Assembly: GCA_032622095.1 (NCBI GenBank)
Contig: CP136062.1
Coordinates: forward strand, 1,492,001 to 1,556,000
Source of the DNA: Siphonodentalium dalli
Lineage: Eukaryota > Mollusca > Scaphopoda > Gadilida > Siphonodentaliidae
Reading direction: 5' to 3'
Length of the DNA stretch: 64,000 bases
The notes beneath the pieces are model-generated. The model ran no database searches, had not been told where the DNA came from, and saw only the letters and a program-made list of their open reading frames with translations. A program made the translations under genes and the position numbers. Of the stretch, positions 50,118 through 61,193 are shown one piece after another (the stretch's first letter is position 1; the number at the start of each line of letters is the position of its first letter).

Positions 50118-50629
50118 TCTGGGTATAGTTCCCGGGATCAAAGTAGGCCTTTGGTACATTAATACCAAATTTGAGTCCGATCAGTCGTGCAGTTTTCAAG
50201 TCTATAACACACAGAGACAGAAGTTCTAAAATATAACATAATAGACCAAATGATGTACCTGACATCGTCCGCGCTATTTAGGGATTTCTCTATGATCGCC
50301 TCCGTGTGGACAAAATATACAGCATCTGGTCAGTGGAAAAACGATCAGTCGAGGTCCAGAAACCGATGAGTGTATATGTGCGCTACCGGTAGGTCAATGT
50401 CAAGGACAGTCACATGTGAAATTAGACCTCCCATATTGTTTCCAGGATGAAAGAAGCCTACTGTGCATACAATGTACATGTACCAATCGATTGGTTGAGG
50501 TCCAGACACATGCCTATAGTATATGAGCATATACCTACATGTATATGAGCGAGGTCGTGGTCAAGGACATGGTCACTCATGAAATTGGACCCGCCCATTT
50601 CCGGGATCAAAGTAGACATACAATACATG
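50118..50629. repeat. Dispersed and tandem repeat family with 160/308-bp spacing
   Basis: The landmark (G/A)TT(C/T)CC(G/A)GGATCAAAG lies at about 50129, 50437 (GATGAAAG) and 50597. It is preceded by GTCAAGGACA..GTCAC..(A)TGAAATT(G/A)GACC.(C)CCCAT and followed by GTAGGCCTTTGGTACATTAA or AGACATACAATACATGT. A closely related segment is at 57018-57226, where about 78 bp (57149-57226) match 50130-50207 almost exactly, although the order of blocks differs. Function unknown; probably old transposon sequence. Confidence 0.75.
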
Positions 50630-50631
50630 TA

Positions 50632-50945
50632 CCCCGCTGGACAAAACAAGTATCCATTGGCACCGCAGTGTATTTGCTGTTCGGCTGCGGTGTCAGAGTT
50701 TGTAACTGCAGTTGAGCACCGCAGCCGAACGACAAGTACACTGCGGCCAAACGGCAAGTTCACTGCGGCCGAAAGGCAACTACCCTCACAGTCGAATGGC
50801 ATGTACACCGTGGTTAGATTTCTGGTTTGTATTGTCTTTTTTCAGTTTGATGAAAGTACACCGTGGCAAATACACCATGCCGAATGGCAATTACATCACG
50901 ACCCAACTGTAGTTAACCGCACCGCAGTTAAGTGGTCCCACACAC
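50632..50945 (-). mobile_element. TA-flanked MITE, truncated copy
   Basis: Starts CCCCGCTGGACAAAACAAG after a TA. This corresponds to the inverted right end of the complete copy at 60174-60570, so this copy is reversed. The interior consists of the same (G)CGGTGTA / GCCGAA-type words and the conserved TTAGATTTCTGGTTTGTATT segment (about 50814). It loses homology at TTAAGTGG (about 50934), before the outer TIR, and merges into low-complexity sequence. Confidence 0.85.
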
Positions 50946-50959
50946 AGACAGAATTTCCG

Positions 50960-51265
50960 AAAAACAACCGATGAACAAATGACCGATGATGAAAAACAAC
51001 TAACGAAAAAACACACCGGCTGACGAATGGTGGCAAATGACAGATAAATGGCGAGGATGACGATGGCAAATGGCAACAAACAACAACGAAGAAAAATGCC
51101 GACTGATGACAAAAAATGACTGATGACGAAAAACAAATGGCCAACGACTAACACGATGTCGAACAATCGATGACGAAAAATTACTGATGACGAAAAACAA
51201 ACAGCCAAAGATGAACACGATGTCGAATGATCGATGACGAAAAATGTCTTGATGACAAACACATC
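50960..51265. repeat. Purine/AC-rich degenerate repeat based on GATGACGAAAAAC
   Basis: The + strand is nearly free of T-rich runs and repeats GATGACGAAAAA(C/T). A 64-bp unit with ACACGATGTCGAA (51151 and 51215) is visible. Long reverse-strand ORFs of Phe/Ser/Val-rich composition (for example 50891-51262) result from it. Confidence 0.75.
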
Positions 51266-51375
51266 GACCCAGGCCTGCAGGTTTCAAAATTATGTGTAAC
51301 CTACAGTACATGTAATTTGTTTTTGGCCTGGTTTGTGCTAGGTAATCCTAGTCCAAATCTACGGGATATAATGTA

Positions 51376-51500
51376 CCCTGCTGGACAAAACAAGTTTCCA
51401 CTTGACCACGGTGCAGTTAGCATTGCCACTGCGGCCGAAATGCACTACATTGTACACCGCGGCTCCACTGGCTAACTACATTTGGGCTGCGGTGTATTTG
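51376..51500 (+). mobile_element. TA-flanked MITE, 5' fragment
   Basis: Begins CCCTGCTGGACAAAACAAG after a TA at 51374-51375 and follows the left part of the 60174-60570 copy through CCACTTGACCACGGTGCAG, GCATTGCCACTGCGGCCGAA and CGGCTCCACTGGCTAACTAC. It breaks after GTGTATTTGCCA at about 51500, where AC-rich low-complexity sequence resumes. Confidence 0.85.
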
Positions 51501-51710
51501 CCACAAAAACCACGACTGATGACAAATGAACAAAGGATGAAAACAAACGACCAACAATAAACTCGACGACAAACTACCAAGGACGAAAAACGACAGACGA
51601 CAACCAAACACGAATGACGACAAACACACTGACTGTGACACTGATGACCAACGAATGACCACGACAAATTGTCAAATGATGAAAAATGATTAAATGAAAT
51701 AATAATCAAA
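51500..51710. repeat. AC/GA-rich degenerate simple repeat
   Basis: Words such as GATGACAAA, GACGACAAAC and GACGAAAAACGAC recur. It has the same composition and strand bias as 50960-51265 and probably belongs to the same stretch, split by the MITE fragment. Confidence 0.65.
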
Positions 51711-52496
51711 ATTTAATTTTTAATTTAAAGCAAACAGACCTACCTTTAAAAAAATCTTGGATTTGGAGAAAAATGCCTCCAGGAGCACGCATTGTGCTGT
51801 TGTGTTCACAACTCTACAAGAATCGTCATCAGATATCAATTCCTTGAACTTAAGTTGAAGTTGAAGATGGTAACTAGGAAACATACTACAATTTTAGTAT
51901 CACAATTTACACGTAACACAGAATTCGTTCTTTCATTTTTTTTATCTTTCTTTGAACTTCGAACTTTTTGGTTGATTGAATGATTCTGGAATCTTGATCA
52001 TTGTTGTCTGTAACAGTTTACAGTGAAGCCTAACTCAGTAACTGTCGATTGTCACGAAATCAAGCGATTAATTAATCTACGTACACTCGTACATTCGTGA
52101 AAATTGTTTGCCATGAAGCGAAGGTGAAGGCCTTATCGGTCTATGGGATATACGGAAGTAATTTCCGATCAAGTAACTGCCGTAAGCCGGATGACACTGA
52201 CAGGACGGTCGCTTGACGGGGGGTAATTAATTATTATGCTAATGATATACCAATGATTTTTATCAGATGAAAAGGCTGTAATTAATCCTCAGAAAGAACT
52301 GAATAGGGTAAACTTGAAAGTCGGGTACATTCTAGAATCTGGGAATGAATTTGATCAGTTGTTGTTGTCTGCATATTTCTCCGTCATATCGGAGCACCCT
52401 GTAGTTTCTGCTGGATTCTGCGCAGTCACCACCCGGAAGTAACGTGTTAAATTCACAAATAAACGTACACGGTAATTTCTCTCATGGTATATAGAA
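51711..52496. other. No gene recognised
   Basis: A/T-rich sequence with no recognisable ORF or repeat family. The 63-codon ORF at 51792-51983 has no features. Confidence 0.5.
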
Positions 52497-52581
52497 ATAT
52501 AATATGATCGTACGTGACACGTAATGGAGCAACCACCAAGTTGATCATTAAGTTCAATGTTACAATAGGTATAGGATGTAC

Positions 52582-53129
52582 CATACAGGGTACTGCATGT
52601 GCTACACCACTCGGAGAAATGTCTGTGTCGTCACACAAATACCATGCTAGAACTTGGATTAATATATTCGTAATCGTATATAGTCACCAATAGCCGGGTT
52701 ACTACCATAGTAACGGACATCGCCCATCTAGTGAACTATTCAAACCCAGCATTAAAATCATGGTTATGATCAGTCCAAACATATCAGTAAAGTTCGAACA
52801 TAAGATAATAATAGCTGAGAACCTGGTGCGAATTGAACTGGGGTGGGGCCTCAAGCATATCTACCCCTGCACGTCAGAACAGAATTATGCCATGAAATGG
52901 CATAAGTGGCTTGAGGATGGAAGTGAACCATCATCCCACAGTGAAATCAACCAGGCCTGTTGGGTTTGAATAGTTCACTAGATAGGCAATGTCAGGTACT
53001 ACGGTAGTAACCCGGCTATTGGTGACTATATACGATTACGAATATATCAATTCAAGTTCTAACATGGTATTTTAGTGTGATGACCCAAACATTTCTCCGA
53101 GTGGTGTAGCACATGTAGTACACTGTATG
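52582..53129. repeat. Long inverted repeat (foldback), arms about 168 bp
   Basis: The left arm 52582-52748 (CATACAGGGTACTGC..ATTCAAACCCA) pairs with the right arm 52961-53129 (TGGGTTTGAAT..GTACACTGTATG), with a few mismatches and small gaps. The 212-bp loop holds TGCCATGAAATGGCATAA. Such long arms suggest a foldback/MITE-type element captured inside the composite repeat. Confidence 0.92.
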
Positions 53130-53799
53130 TATATAAAAATATATATATATCACAGCAGAAGTTTCCTTAGAATTAATGGATGAAAATGGAATGCCTCTAA
53201 TATTTGTATTATTTGAGTCGGACATATATTACCTTAGCTGAAGGCAATCAATGCAATACGTGTAAACTATGTAGAAAAAGACATTATTGAATAAAGTGTA
53301 GTGAATATGATGCGTCACTTTAATATTTGAGTCGGACATAGCTTACCTTACCTGAAGGCAATCAATGCAATAAGTGATGTAGAAACATAAATTATTGAAT
53401 GAAGTGTAATGAATATGAAGCGTCATTGTAATGTAATGGCAGGAAGAGAAATGTCACTTTAATAGTTAACAATGATATACATATATAATTATAGATTATC
53501 CCCATTGAAGACGATCAATGCAATGACCAGTGTAGAAATGGAAAAAAAATGTTGCCTGAATGAATCGATGTGTGAACATAAAGTCTCACTTTAATGAAAT
53601 GTTGAGATGATGGAATCAACGATGAATTTGCAATTTCTGTAATGATAAAATTGGTTCACATACCGGTATACATGTATATGCAGCTGAAAATGTGAATTGA
53701 CTTAAATGTAATTATGAAAGTGTCAATGACACTGTAGCTCAATGAGGAAAGAGAATAATTGCATGTGTTACAGTTAATGGAGCGATTAGGAATGTGGAA

Positions 53800-55240
53800 A
53801 GTTGAAAGGCCTAGTTATGCAAAGATTAAAATCCAAGATGGTCGCGACAGCCATCGTTTTTTTGCCAAATGACACAAAAAAAAGACTCCTTCCTATTTAC
53901 ATGTCATTGTTAACATCCTTCACAAATTTCATGATGATCCGACAAAAGATACGACCTGTAGCCCGTGTCAAAGGATTTAGTCGTGTAAAGAGTAAAATAC
54001 AAGATGGCTGCTGGCGACCAGGTTTCTTGGTTGAATTCAAAATGAATCTTTTCCCATCTACATGTAATTGTTAACATCCATGACAAATCTCATGATGATT
54101 GGACCAAAGATTCGACTTGTAGCCCTTGACAAAGAATTTAGTCATGCAAAGAGTATAATCCAAGATGGCTGCTGGCGGCCATGTTTTTGGCCGAACAATC
54201 CCAAAATTACTCATTTCCCATCTACATGTCCATTTTAACATCCATGACAAATTTAATAATGATCCGACAAAAGATACGACCTGTGGCCCGTGCTAATGGT
54301 TTGAATTTTGAAATCCAAGATGACCGCTGACGGCCATGTTTTCTGGCCAAATGACCCCAAAATGACTCACTCCCATCCACATGTCAACATCAACATTCAT
54401 GACAAATTTAATAATGATCTGACCAAAGTAAGGACCTGTAGCCTGTGCCAAAGGATTTAGTCATGCAAAGAGTAAAATTCAATATGGCTGCTGGTGGCCA
54501 TGTTTTTTGGTCAAACTACCCCAAAATGACTCGTTCACATATACATGTCAATGTCATCTACATGTCAATAGCCACGACAAATATCATATTGATATGACCA
54601 AATGTACAACCTAGAGCCTGTGCTGAAGGATTTAGTCAAGCAAAGAGTAAAATCCAAGATGTATTTTGGCCGAATGACCACAAAACAGCTCGTTCCCATC
54701 TACATGTCATTGTTAACACCAATGGCAAATTTCATGAAGATCCGACCAAAGCTACGACCTGTAGCCCGCGCCAGAGGATTTAGTCATGCAAAGAGTAAAA
54801 TCCAAGATGGCTGCTGGCGGCCATGTTTTTTGGCTGAATGACCCCAAAAGGATTCTTTACAATCTTCATGTCATTGTTAACATCCATGACAAATTTTCAT
54901 GAAGATCCTACCAAAGCTACGACCTGTAACCCGCGCCAAAGGATTTAGTCATGCAAAGAGTAAAATCAAAGATGGCTGCTGGCGGCCATGTTTTTTGGTG
55001 GAACAACCACAAAATGACTCGTTAACATCCATGATAAATTTCATGATGATCAGACAAACAGTAAGACATGTAGACCGCGCCAATCGATTTAATTTTGAAA
55101 TCCAAGATGGCTGTCAGCTGCCATGTTTTTTGGCCAATGACCCAAAATGACTTGTTCCCATCTACATGACAAATTTGATAAAGATCAGACCAAAGGTACG
55201 ACCTGTAGCCCGCGCCAAAGGAAATTGTTGACGGACACAC
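53800..55240 (+). repeat. 160-bp tandem body of copy 1, nine units
   Basis: CAAGATGG or close variants lie at 53834, 54000, 54161, 54316, 54480, 54655, 54803, 54967 and 55103 (spacings 136-175 bp). A typical unit reads CATCCATGACAAATTTCATG, ATGATCCGACCAAAG, TACGACCTGTAGCCCGCGCC, AAAGGATTTAGTCATGCAAA, GAGTAAAATCCAAGATGGCT, GCTGGCGGCCATGTTTTTTG, GCCGAATGACCCCAAAATGA, CTCGTTCCCATCTACATGTC. It is non-coding; no frame stays open across units. Confidence 0.92.
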
Positions 55241-55272
55241 ACACGCACACATGGACGTCGTTGAGCTAATAA

Positions 55273-56286
55273 TGAATATGTGACGTGTCGCTTTTAATGA
55301 ATTGGCAATGACAGCAGTATGGAAACGGTCACTGTGGTGGAGTTACGATACATGCCGTTAGGTTATGATACACGGTCTACAGCCCTACAGGTATTAGCGG
55401 GTTGTCACACCAGACGTTGAAGAAAATTATGATATATGTCCATGAGGATCTTTTTAAAGATTGGGTAAGTGTTGGCGCTGGGTATAGCTGTTAAAACAGT
55501 CACATCTGTTAAAACCGCCATAAACAGAATTAATATTATAAACAAACCTTGTTCTTATACCAATCATAAATACATGTATCACATTAATGTCAGCATGCTG
55601 TTATGTTAGTACTTTGTGTTACATTGTATGTAAGCAAACGTCATCTTATGTAAGCAAACAGTACATCTACCTGTACATGTATGTAAAGAGTATGCGATAA
55701 GCAAAACACTCAACACCGAGTAGACCCCCACTGCATATACATGTACCGGTTTATGAAATTTTGTTAGAAATGCCACCGTTATTTCACGCCTTTAGATTAG
55801 GCTAATTTGGGGACATTTTGGGGCACAGAGGTGATAGGTTTGAGTGAGGGGGGGGGGTACCCCCTTGTGACAATTGTGGGTACTTTTTAAAGTAAACCTA
55901 AAATGGGGGCTGTCTGGTTGTTCTGAAGCATATGAAAGGTGAAAGAAATGAACCAATGGCCCCCATATCATTTCCTGACAACTTGGGCTTATGTCAGCAT
56001 TCAGCAAGTTATGTTACATGTACCCTTATATTTTCAAGTTGTGTAGGTCACAATTTATTGAATATTGGGAATATTGGATCATTTGACATCAACAAAGCCA
56101 TTTTATAGATGTATGGTGCTTGAAAGTTCACCAAGCAGTTCACCAACACACTGATCATGGGTATTTCCAATTAAAATTTAATTTAATCCAAGTTAAATCG
56201 CATAATCAAAGTAATTAATGGCTGAACATCACCAACTTCAACTGTGGAATCTGACACAATGCCTCCCATACAGAGAGTCCTAAGCT
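55273..56286. other. No gene recognised
   Basis: No homology to other parts of the window and no convincing ORF. It contains a G run at about 55849-55857 and several ACATGTA words. Confidence 0.5.
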
Positions 56287-56342
56287 GAATGAGGTTCCCA
56301 GAGGGTGAATTTGGTGATGCTAGCCCTCTGGGGACCTCATTC
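56287..56342. other. Strong 56-nt stem-loop
   Basis: GAATGAGGTTCCCAGAGGG pairs with CCCTCTGGGGACCTCATTC: a 19-bp stem with one G-U/T-G type mismatch and an 18-nt loop. Size and shape recall a short miRNA-precursor-like or MITE-tip hairpin, but the stem is shorter than a typical animal pre-miRNA (about 22 bp plus flanking stem). Confidence 0.85.
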
Positions 56343-56388
56343 CGCAAATGTCAGCCACACTAAATTCAGGTATGTACACATATACCGG

Positions 56389-57001
56389 CAGACTTTCATT
56401 TTTAGAAAATGTAGGCGCGCAGAGTCCCGCTCGCTGAGTTTTGGCCAGGAGCGCGGTTTCTATCAAGATAAAATAAACAGCGGAAATACATTCATAAATG
56501 CCGCGTAAATTGAATTTGTTTACTCACGATCGATGTCCAGTGAATCTCTGTAATGGTTTAACACTGCTTAATCCACTATCCATAAGCACACGTGAATGTT
56601 ACACACTATGTTTTATATTCTACATATATGCTCCTATATTAAATGTAATTCATAATTATTAATAAGGAATCAATTTAATACTCAGATTCCAAGCTGACAG
56701 AATAAATATCAGCATCTCCCGGCCACGTGGTCTCGATTTGATTTTCGAGGAATTTATGTGACGTCATAAGCCATACCGGTACATAGAAATGTATTTTTAG
56801 CTTCGAATCATTCAGTCTCAGACAGATAGTGCATTTGACACGTCACACCGTGTGACCTCGTCTGGGTAGACACTGATAATAGCGTTATCAGGTTCGCTCT
56901 CTGTATTTGGCCTAGGTGCGCAATCGCTCGCTCGCTGATTTTCAGTTTTAGCTGTGCGATGGTGCGCAAGAGCGATCGCGCGCCTCAAAAATGAAAGTCT
57001 G
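56389..57001 (+). mobile_element. MITE with 6-bp target duplication, copy 1
   Basis: The left end is CAGACTTTCATTTTTAGAAA; the inverted right end reads CAGACTTTCATTTTTGAGGC. Both are followed by GGCGCGC. The flanking TACCGG at 56383-56388 and 57002-57007 is a perfect 6-bp direct duplication. The 613-bp body has no transposase. Internal subterminal GCGATCG/GCGCGC-rich blocks and a TGACGTCA palindrome (about 56759) are present. Known superfamilies with 6-bp duplications include IS3EU and Dada (6-7 bp); assignment is inference. Confidence 0.9.
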
Positions 57002-57017
57002 TACCGGTACACTTAGC

Positions 57018-57226
57018 TGATGTGCCTGACTTCATCCGGGCTCTTTAGGGAACAACGTTGCCAACCGGTATACATGTACAATGTATGAGTATATATCGAG
57101 GTCGCAGTCAAGGACACAGTCGCATATGAAATTGGACCCACCCATATAGTTCCCGGGATCAAAGTAGGCCTTTGGTACATTAATACCAAATTTGAGTCCG
57201 ATCAGTCGTGCAGTTTTCAAGTCTAA
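57018..57226. repeat. Second locus of the 50118-50629 repeat family
   Basis: GATGTGCCTGAC..TCCG.GCT.TTTAGGGA (57018) matches 50252-50284. GTCAAGGACACAGTC..ATGAAATTGGACCCACCCAT (about 57108) matches about 50560. TTCCCGGGATCAAAGTAGGC to TTTTCAAGTCTA (about 57149-57226) matches 50130-50207 nearly perfectly. It adjoins the left end of composite copy 2. Confidence 0.85.
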
Positions 57227-57305
57227 TATGATCGTACGTGACACGTAATGGAGCAACCACCAAGTTGATCATTAAGTTCAATGTTACAATAATTATAGGA
57301 TGTTC

Positions 57306-57849
57306 CGTACAGGGTACTTCATGTAATACACCACTCGGAGAAATGTCTGTGTCGTCACACAAATACCATGCTAGAACTTGGATTGATATATTCGTAATCG
57401 TATATAGTCACCAATAGCCGGGTTATCACCGTAGTAACGGACATTGCCCATATAGTGAACTATTCAAACCCAGCATTAAAATCATGGTTATGATCAGTCC
57501 AAACATGAGTAAAGTTCGAACATAAGATAATAATAGCTGAGAACCTGGTGTGAATTGAACTGTGGTGGGGTCTCAAGCATATCTACCCCTGCACGTCAGA
57601 ACAAAATTATGCCATGAAATGGCATAATTAGCTTGAGGAAGGAAGTGAACCATCATCCCACAGCGAAATCAACCAGGCCTGTTGGGTTTGAATAGTTCGC
57701 TAGATGGGCAATGTCAGGTACTACGGTAGTAACCCAGCTATTGGTGACTATATACGATTACGAATATATCAATTCAAGTTATAACATGGTATTTTAGTGT
57801 GATGACAGACATTTATCCGAGTGGTGTAGCACATGTAGTACCCTGTATG
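57306..57849. repeat. Long inverted repeat in composite copy 2
   Basis: The left arm (CGTACAGGGTACTTCATG..TATTCAAACCCA, to about 57473) and the right arm (from TTGGGTTTGAATAG at about 57682 to AGTACCCTGTATG) pair as in copy 1, with slightly more mismatches. The loop again holds the TGCCATGAAATGGCATAA palindrome. Retention of both arms in both copies shows that the foldback was part of the element before duplication. Confidence 0.88.
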
Positions 57850-58775
57850 CATATATACATATATATATCACAGCAGAAGTTTCCTTAGAATTAATGGATG
57901 GAAATGGAATGCCTTTAATATTTGTATTATTTGAGTCGGACATAGATTACCTTAGCTGCAGGCAATCAATGCAATACATGTAAACTATGTAGAAAAAGAC
58001 ATTATTGAATGAAGTGTAGTGAATATGATGCGTCACTTTAATATTTGAGTCGGACATAGCTTAGCTTACCTGAAGGCAATCAATGCAATAAGTGATGTAG
58101 AAACAGAAATTATTGAATGAAGTGTAATGAATATGAAGCGTCATTTTAATGCAATATCGATTGGGTGGAAGAGAAATGTCACTTTAATAGTTAACGATGA
58201 TATACATATAGAATTATAGATTATCCCCATTGAAGACGATCAATGCAATGAACAGTGTAGAAATGGAGAAAATGTTGCCTGAATGAATCAATGTGTGAAC
58301 ATAAAGTCTCACTTTAATGAAATATTGAGATGATGGAATCAACGATGAATTTGCAATTTCTTTAATGATGAAATTGGTTTACATATACATGTATATGCAG
58401 CTGAAAATGTGAATTGACTGAAATGTAATTATCAAAGTGTCAATGGCACTGTAGCTAACGTGGAAAGGGAATAATTTCACGTGTTACAGTTAATGGAGCG
58501 ATTAGGAATGTGGAAAGTTGAAAGGCCTAGTTATGCAAAGATTAAAATCAAAGATGGCCACGACAGCCATGTTTTTTGGCAAATGACCCAAAAAAGACTC
58601 CTTCCTATTTACATGTCATTGTTAACATCCCTCACAAATTTCATGATGATCCGACAAAAGATACGACATGTAGCCCGTGTCAAAGGATTTAGTTGTGTAA
58701 AGAGTAAAATACAAGATGGCTGGTTTTTTGGTTGAATTTAAAATGAATCTTTTCCCATCTACATGTAATTGTTAA

Positions 58776-59269
58776 AGGCACGTGCGGCCTTAATTGTCGA
58801 AAATATTCATATTTGTTCCAAACACCGTAAACAGAAAAACATTAAAACGCATACAGTTCCGTTCATATATACCATGACCATCGCGTAAACAGCATGTTAT
58901 CATAAAGATTTACTATATTTTACCTAAGCAAGAGCCTGATTGTGTTACAGAAGACAGCACAATACTGCTGGCTAATCACACACAAATGGCATAAACGCTC
59001 TTTATTCGTTCCATATCAGGAATTCACCCACAAAGGACGCTCTTTATGTTTACCATCATAATATAAACAAACACCAGAAAAGTTACTTTTTATCCTTTTG
59101 TTTACATAACAATGGTCAAAAATATGACAATAACATACTGTTTATGCGATATTTCTTATTTGTATACGGACAAAGTCTGTCGACATTTTGTAGTTCTTTC
59201 TGTTTGTGGCGGTTTTTGACGGGTGGAAATATTTTCACAGGATACCCACCGCCAAGGCCAACCGTACCT
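58776..59269. mobile_element. 494-bp TTAA-flanked MITE nested in composite copy 2
   Basis: The ends AGGCACGTGCGGCCTT and (inverted) AGGTACGGTTGGCCTT match at 12 of 16 positions. TTAA lies on both sides (58772-58775 and 59270-59273). The unoccupied site is preserved in copy 1 at 54066-54080 (AATTGTTAACATCCA): the composite sequence stops at TTAA here and resumes at TTAACATCCATGAC after the insertion. There is no transposase. The piggyBac/Kolobok type is suggested by TTAA. The ends differ from the 38383-38946 MITE, so it is a different family. Confidence 0.92.
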
Positions 59270-60173
59270 TTAACATCCATGACAAATCTCATGATGATTG
59301 GACCAAAGATTCGACTTGTAGCCCTTGACAAAGAATTTAGTCATGCAAAGAGTATAATCCAAGATGGCTGCTGGCGGCCATGTTTTTGGCCGAACAACCC
59401 CAAAATTACTCGTTTCCCATCTACATGTCAATATTAACATCCATGACAAATGTAATGAAAGTGTCAATGACACTGTAGCTCAACTTAGTAGGGGAATGAT
59501 TTAATGGTTGACAGTAAATGGAGTAATAGGAAAGGTGCTAATTGAAATGTCTAAGTAAGACTAGATGTACATGGCAATATCAACATTCATGACAGGTTTC
59601 ATAATGATCGGATCAGGGATGTGGTGATTATGGTGTGCCAAAGGATTTATTGATGCAAAGAGTAAATTCTAAAATGGCCAATGGCAGCCATGTTTTTTTC
59701 CGAACTACCCCAAAATGAACTGTTCCCATCTACAGCCTTTACAAATCTCATAATGATCTGATCAAAGGTACGACATGTAGCCTGTGCCAATGGATTTAGT
59801 CATGCAATGAGTAAAATCCAAGATGGCTGCTGGCGGCCATGTTTTTCGGCTGAACGACCCCAAAATAACTCGTTTCCCATCTACATGTCATTGTTAACAT
59901 CCATGACAAATTTCATGAAGTTCCGACCAAAGCTACGACCTGTAGCCCGCACCAAAGGATTTAGTCATGCAAAGAGTAACATCCAAGATGGCTGCTGGCG
60001 GCCATGTTTTTTTGGCCGAACAACCCAAAAATGACTCGTTCCCATCTACATGTCAATATTAACATCCATGACAAATTTCAAGAAGATCAGACTAAAGGCA
60101 CAACCTTGAAATCCAAGATGGCCGCCAAGATGTTTTTCGATCGAAAGACCCCAAAATGATTCGTTCCCATCTA

Positions 60174-60570
60174 CCCTGCTGGGAAAAACAAGTGTCCACT
60201 TAACCACGGTGCGCTTAGCATTGCCACCGCGGCCGAAATGCAACTACACCGCGGCTCCACTGGCTAACTACAGTTGGGCATTGGTTTATTTGCCATTCGG
60301 CCATGGTGTACAAATGTAGTTGCCGCTGTGTACATTCATCAAACTGAAAAAAGACAATACAAACCAGAAATCTAACCACGGTGTACATACCATTCGGCCC
60401 CGTTGTAGTTGCTTTTTGGCCATGGTGTACATGTGTACTTGTCGTTCGGCCGCGGTGTACATGTACTTGCCGCTCGGCCGCGGCGCTCAACTGCAGTTAC
60501 AAACTCTGACACTGCACCCGAATGGCAAATACACCGTGGTGCCAATGGACACTTGTTTTGTCCAGCAGGG
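60174..60570 (+). mobile_element. TA-flanked MITE, complete copy
   Basis: The left end CCCTGCTGGGAAAAACAAGT and inverted right end CCCTGCTGGACAAAACAAGT give a TIR of about 27 bp, continuing as GTCCA. TA occurs on both sides (60172-60173 and 60571-60572). Uninterrupted 160-bp units read CCCATCTACATGTC at this point, so a single TA was duplicated, as in Tc1/mariner-type insertion. The 397-bp body is built almost entirely from short diverged repeats of (C/G)CGGTGTACATGTACTTGCC type around a unique TTCAT.AAACTGAAAAAAGACA segment. Confidence 0.92.
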
Positions 60571-60596
60571 TACATGTCAATGTCAACATTCATGAC

Positions 60597-61193
60597 CAGG
60601 GTTCGCTCTGCCACTTGCCAAATTTGCCAATGGCAAAAATAATTCACAGTTGGCAAAAAATATTTTCATTTGGCAAAAGTTTTGGCAAGTCACTTTTTAA
60701 TTCCTTATTAATGAAGTTAAAAAATATCGGTCAATCAATACCATTCATTTTCGGAAATTATTACAATGGAATTATATTAGTTGTGTTTTATATGGTTTCG
60801 CAAAAGTTAACACCTCCATTAAGATGCAGTTAATCTGATATCATTAGTATCGACGGGTGGAGGGATTACCTCTATTTAGTGTGATGGTGGTGCTTACATA
60901 GCTAATCTTCATATGATGTTCGCTTTTGATCAAGCAACGCTTCTACTATTGTATTGTTCGGTAATCGGTTTATTGTTGTATGATAAACCGTAATAGATGA
61001 GATCATAATCATTAACTAACTGCTTTTTTATCGATATCAAACAGTGAGTGTCGAAACATAAGACTCAGTCAAGGTTGCAGAAAATGATGCTATTGGGAAT
61101 AATATTTGGCAAATTTTAAAAGAATTTGGCAAAAAATATTTTCATTTGGCAAATTATTTGGCAAATGTAAATTTCGTTCCAGCGCGGACCCTG
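60597..61193. mobile_element. Non-autonomous hAT-like element with perfect 8-bp target duplication
   Basis: Starts CAGGGTTCGCTCTG and ends in the inverse of CAGGGTCCGCGCTG (12 of 14). The 8-bp flanks TTCATGAC (60589-60596 and 61194-61201) are identical; 8-bp duplications and CAGGG-type ends are classic hAT traits. TTTGGCAAA words cluster near both ends, and a 28-bp direct repeat containing TTGGCAAAAAATATTTTCAT occurs at 60650-60677 and 61126-61153. There is no transposase ORF. The host site is the AACATTCATGACAAATTT part of a 160-bp unit; an empty equivalent is at about 54392. Confidence 0.94.

Larger units (their letters stand above)
52497..55272 (+). mobile_element. Composite repeat element, copy 1 (uninterrupted)
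   Basis: Homology with copy 2 begins at TAATATGATCGTACGTGACA and ends at GAGCTAATAA, with 2.7-2.8 kb between. In order: a long foldback (52582-53129), about 650 bp of A/T-rich linker with two diverged TTTGAGTCGGACATA..GAAGGCAATCAATGCAATA copies (53210 and 53325), then the 160-bp tandem body, then a GACGGACACACAC tail. The ends fit a Helitron-like pattern (A|TC at the left, CTAA|T at the right), but the 8 bases left of TC are also shared between copies, which weakens this reading. No Rep/helicase coding sequence is present. Confidence 0.75.

Noticed and set aside
50891-51311. Overlapping reverse-strand Phe/Ser-rich ORFs (103-123 codons)
   Set aside because: They are produced by the GATGACGAAAAAC low-complexity repeat and lie open in several frames at once.
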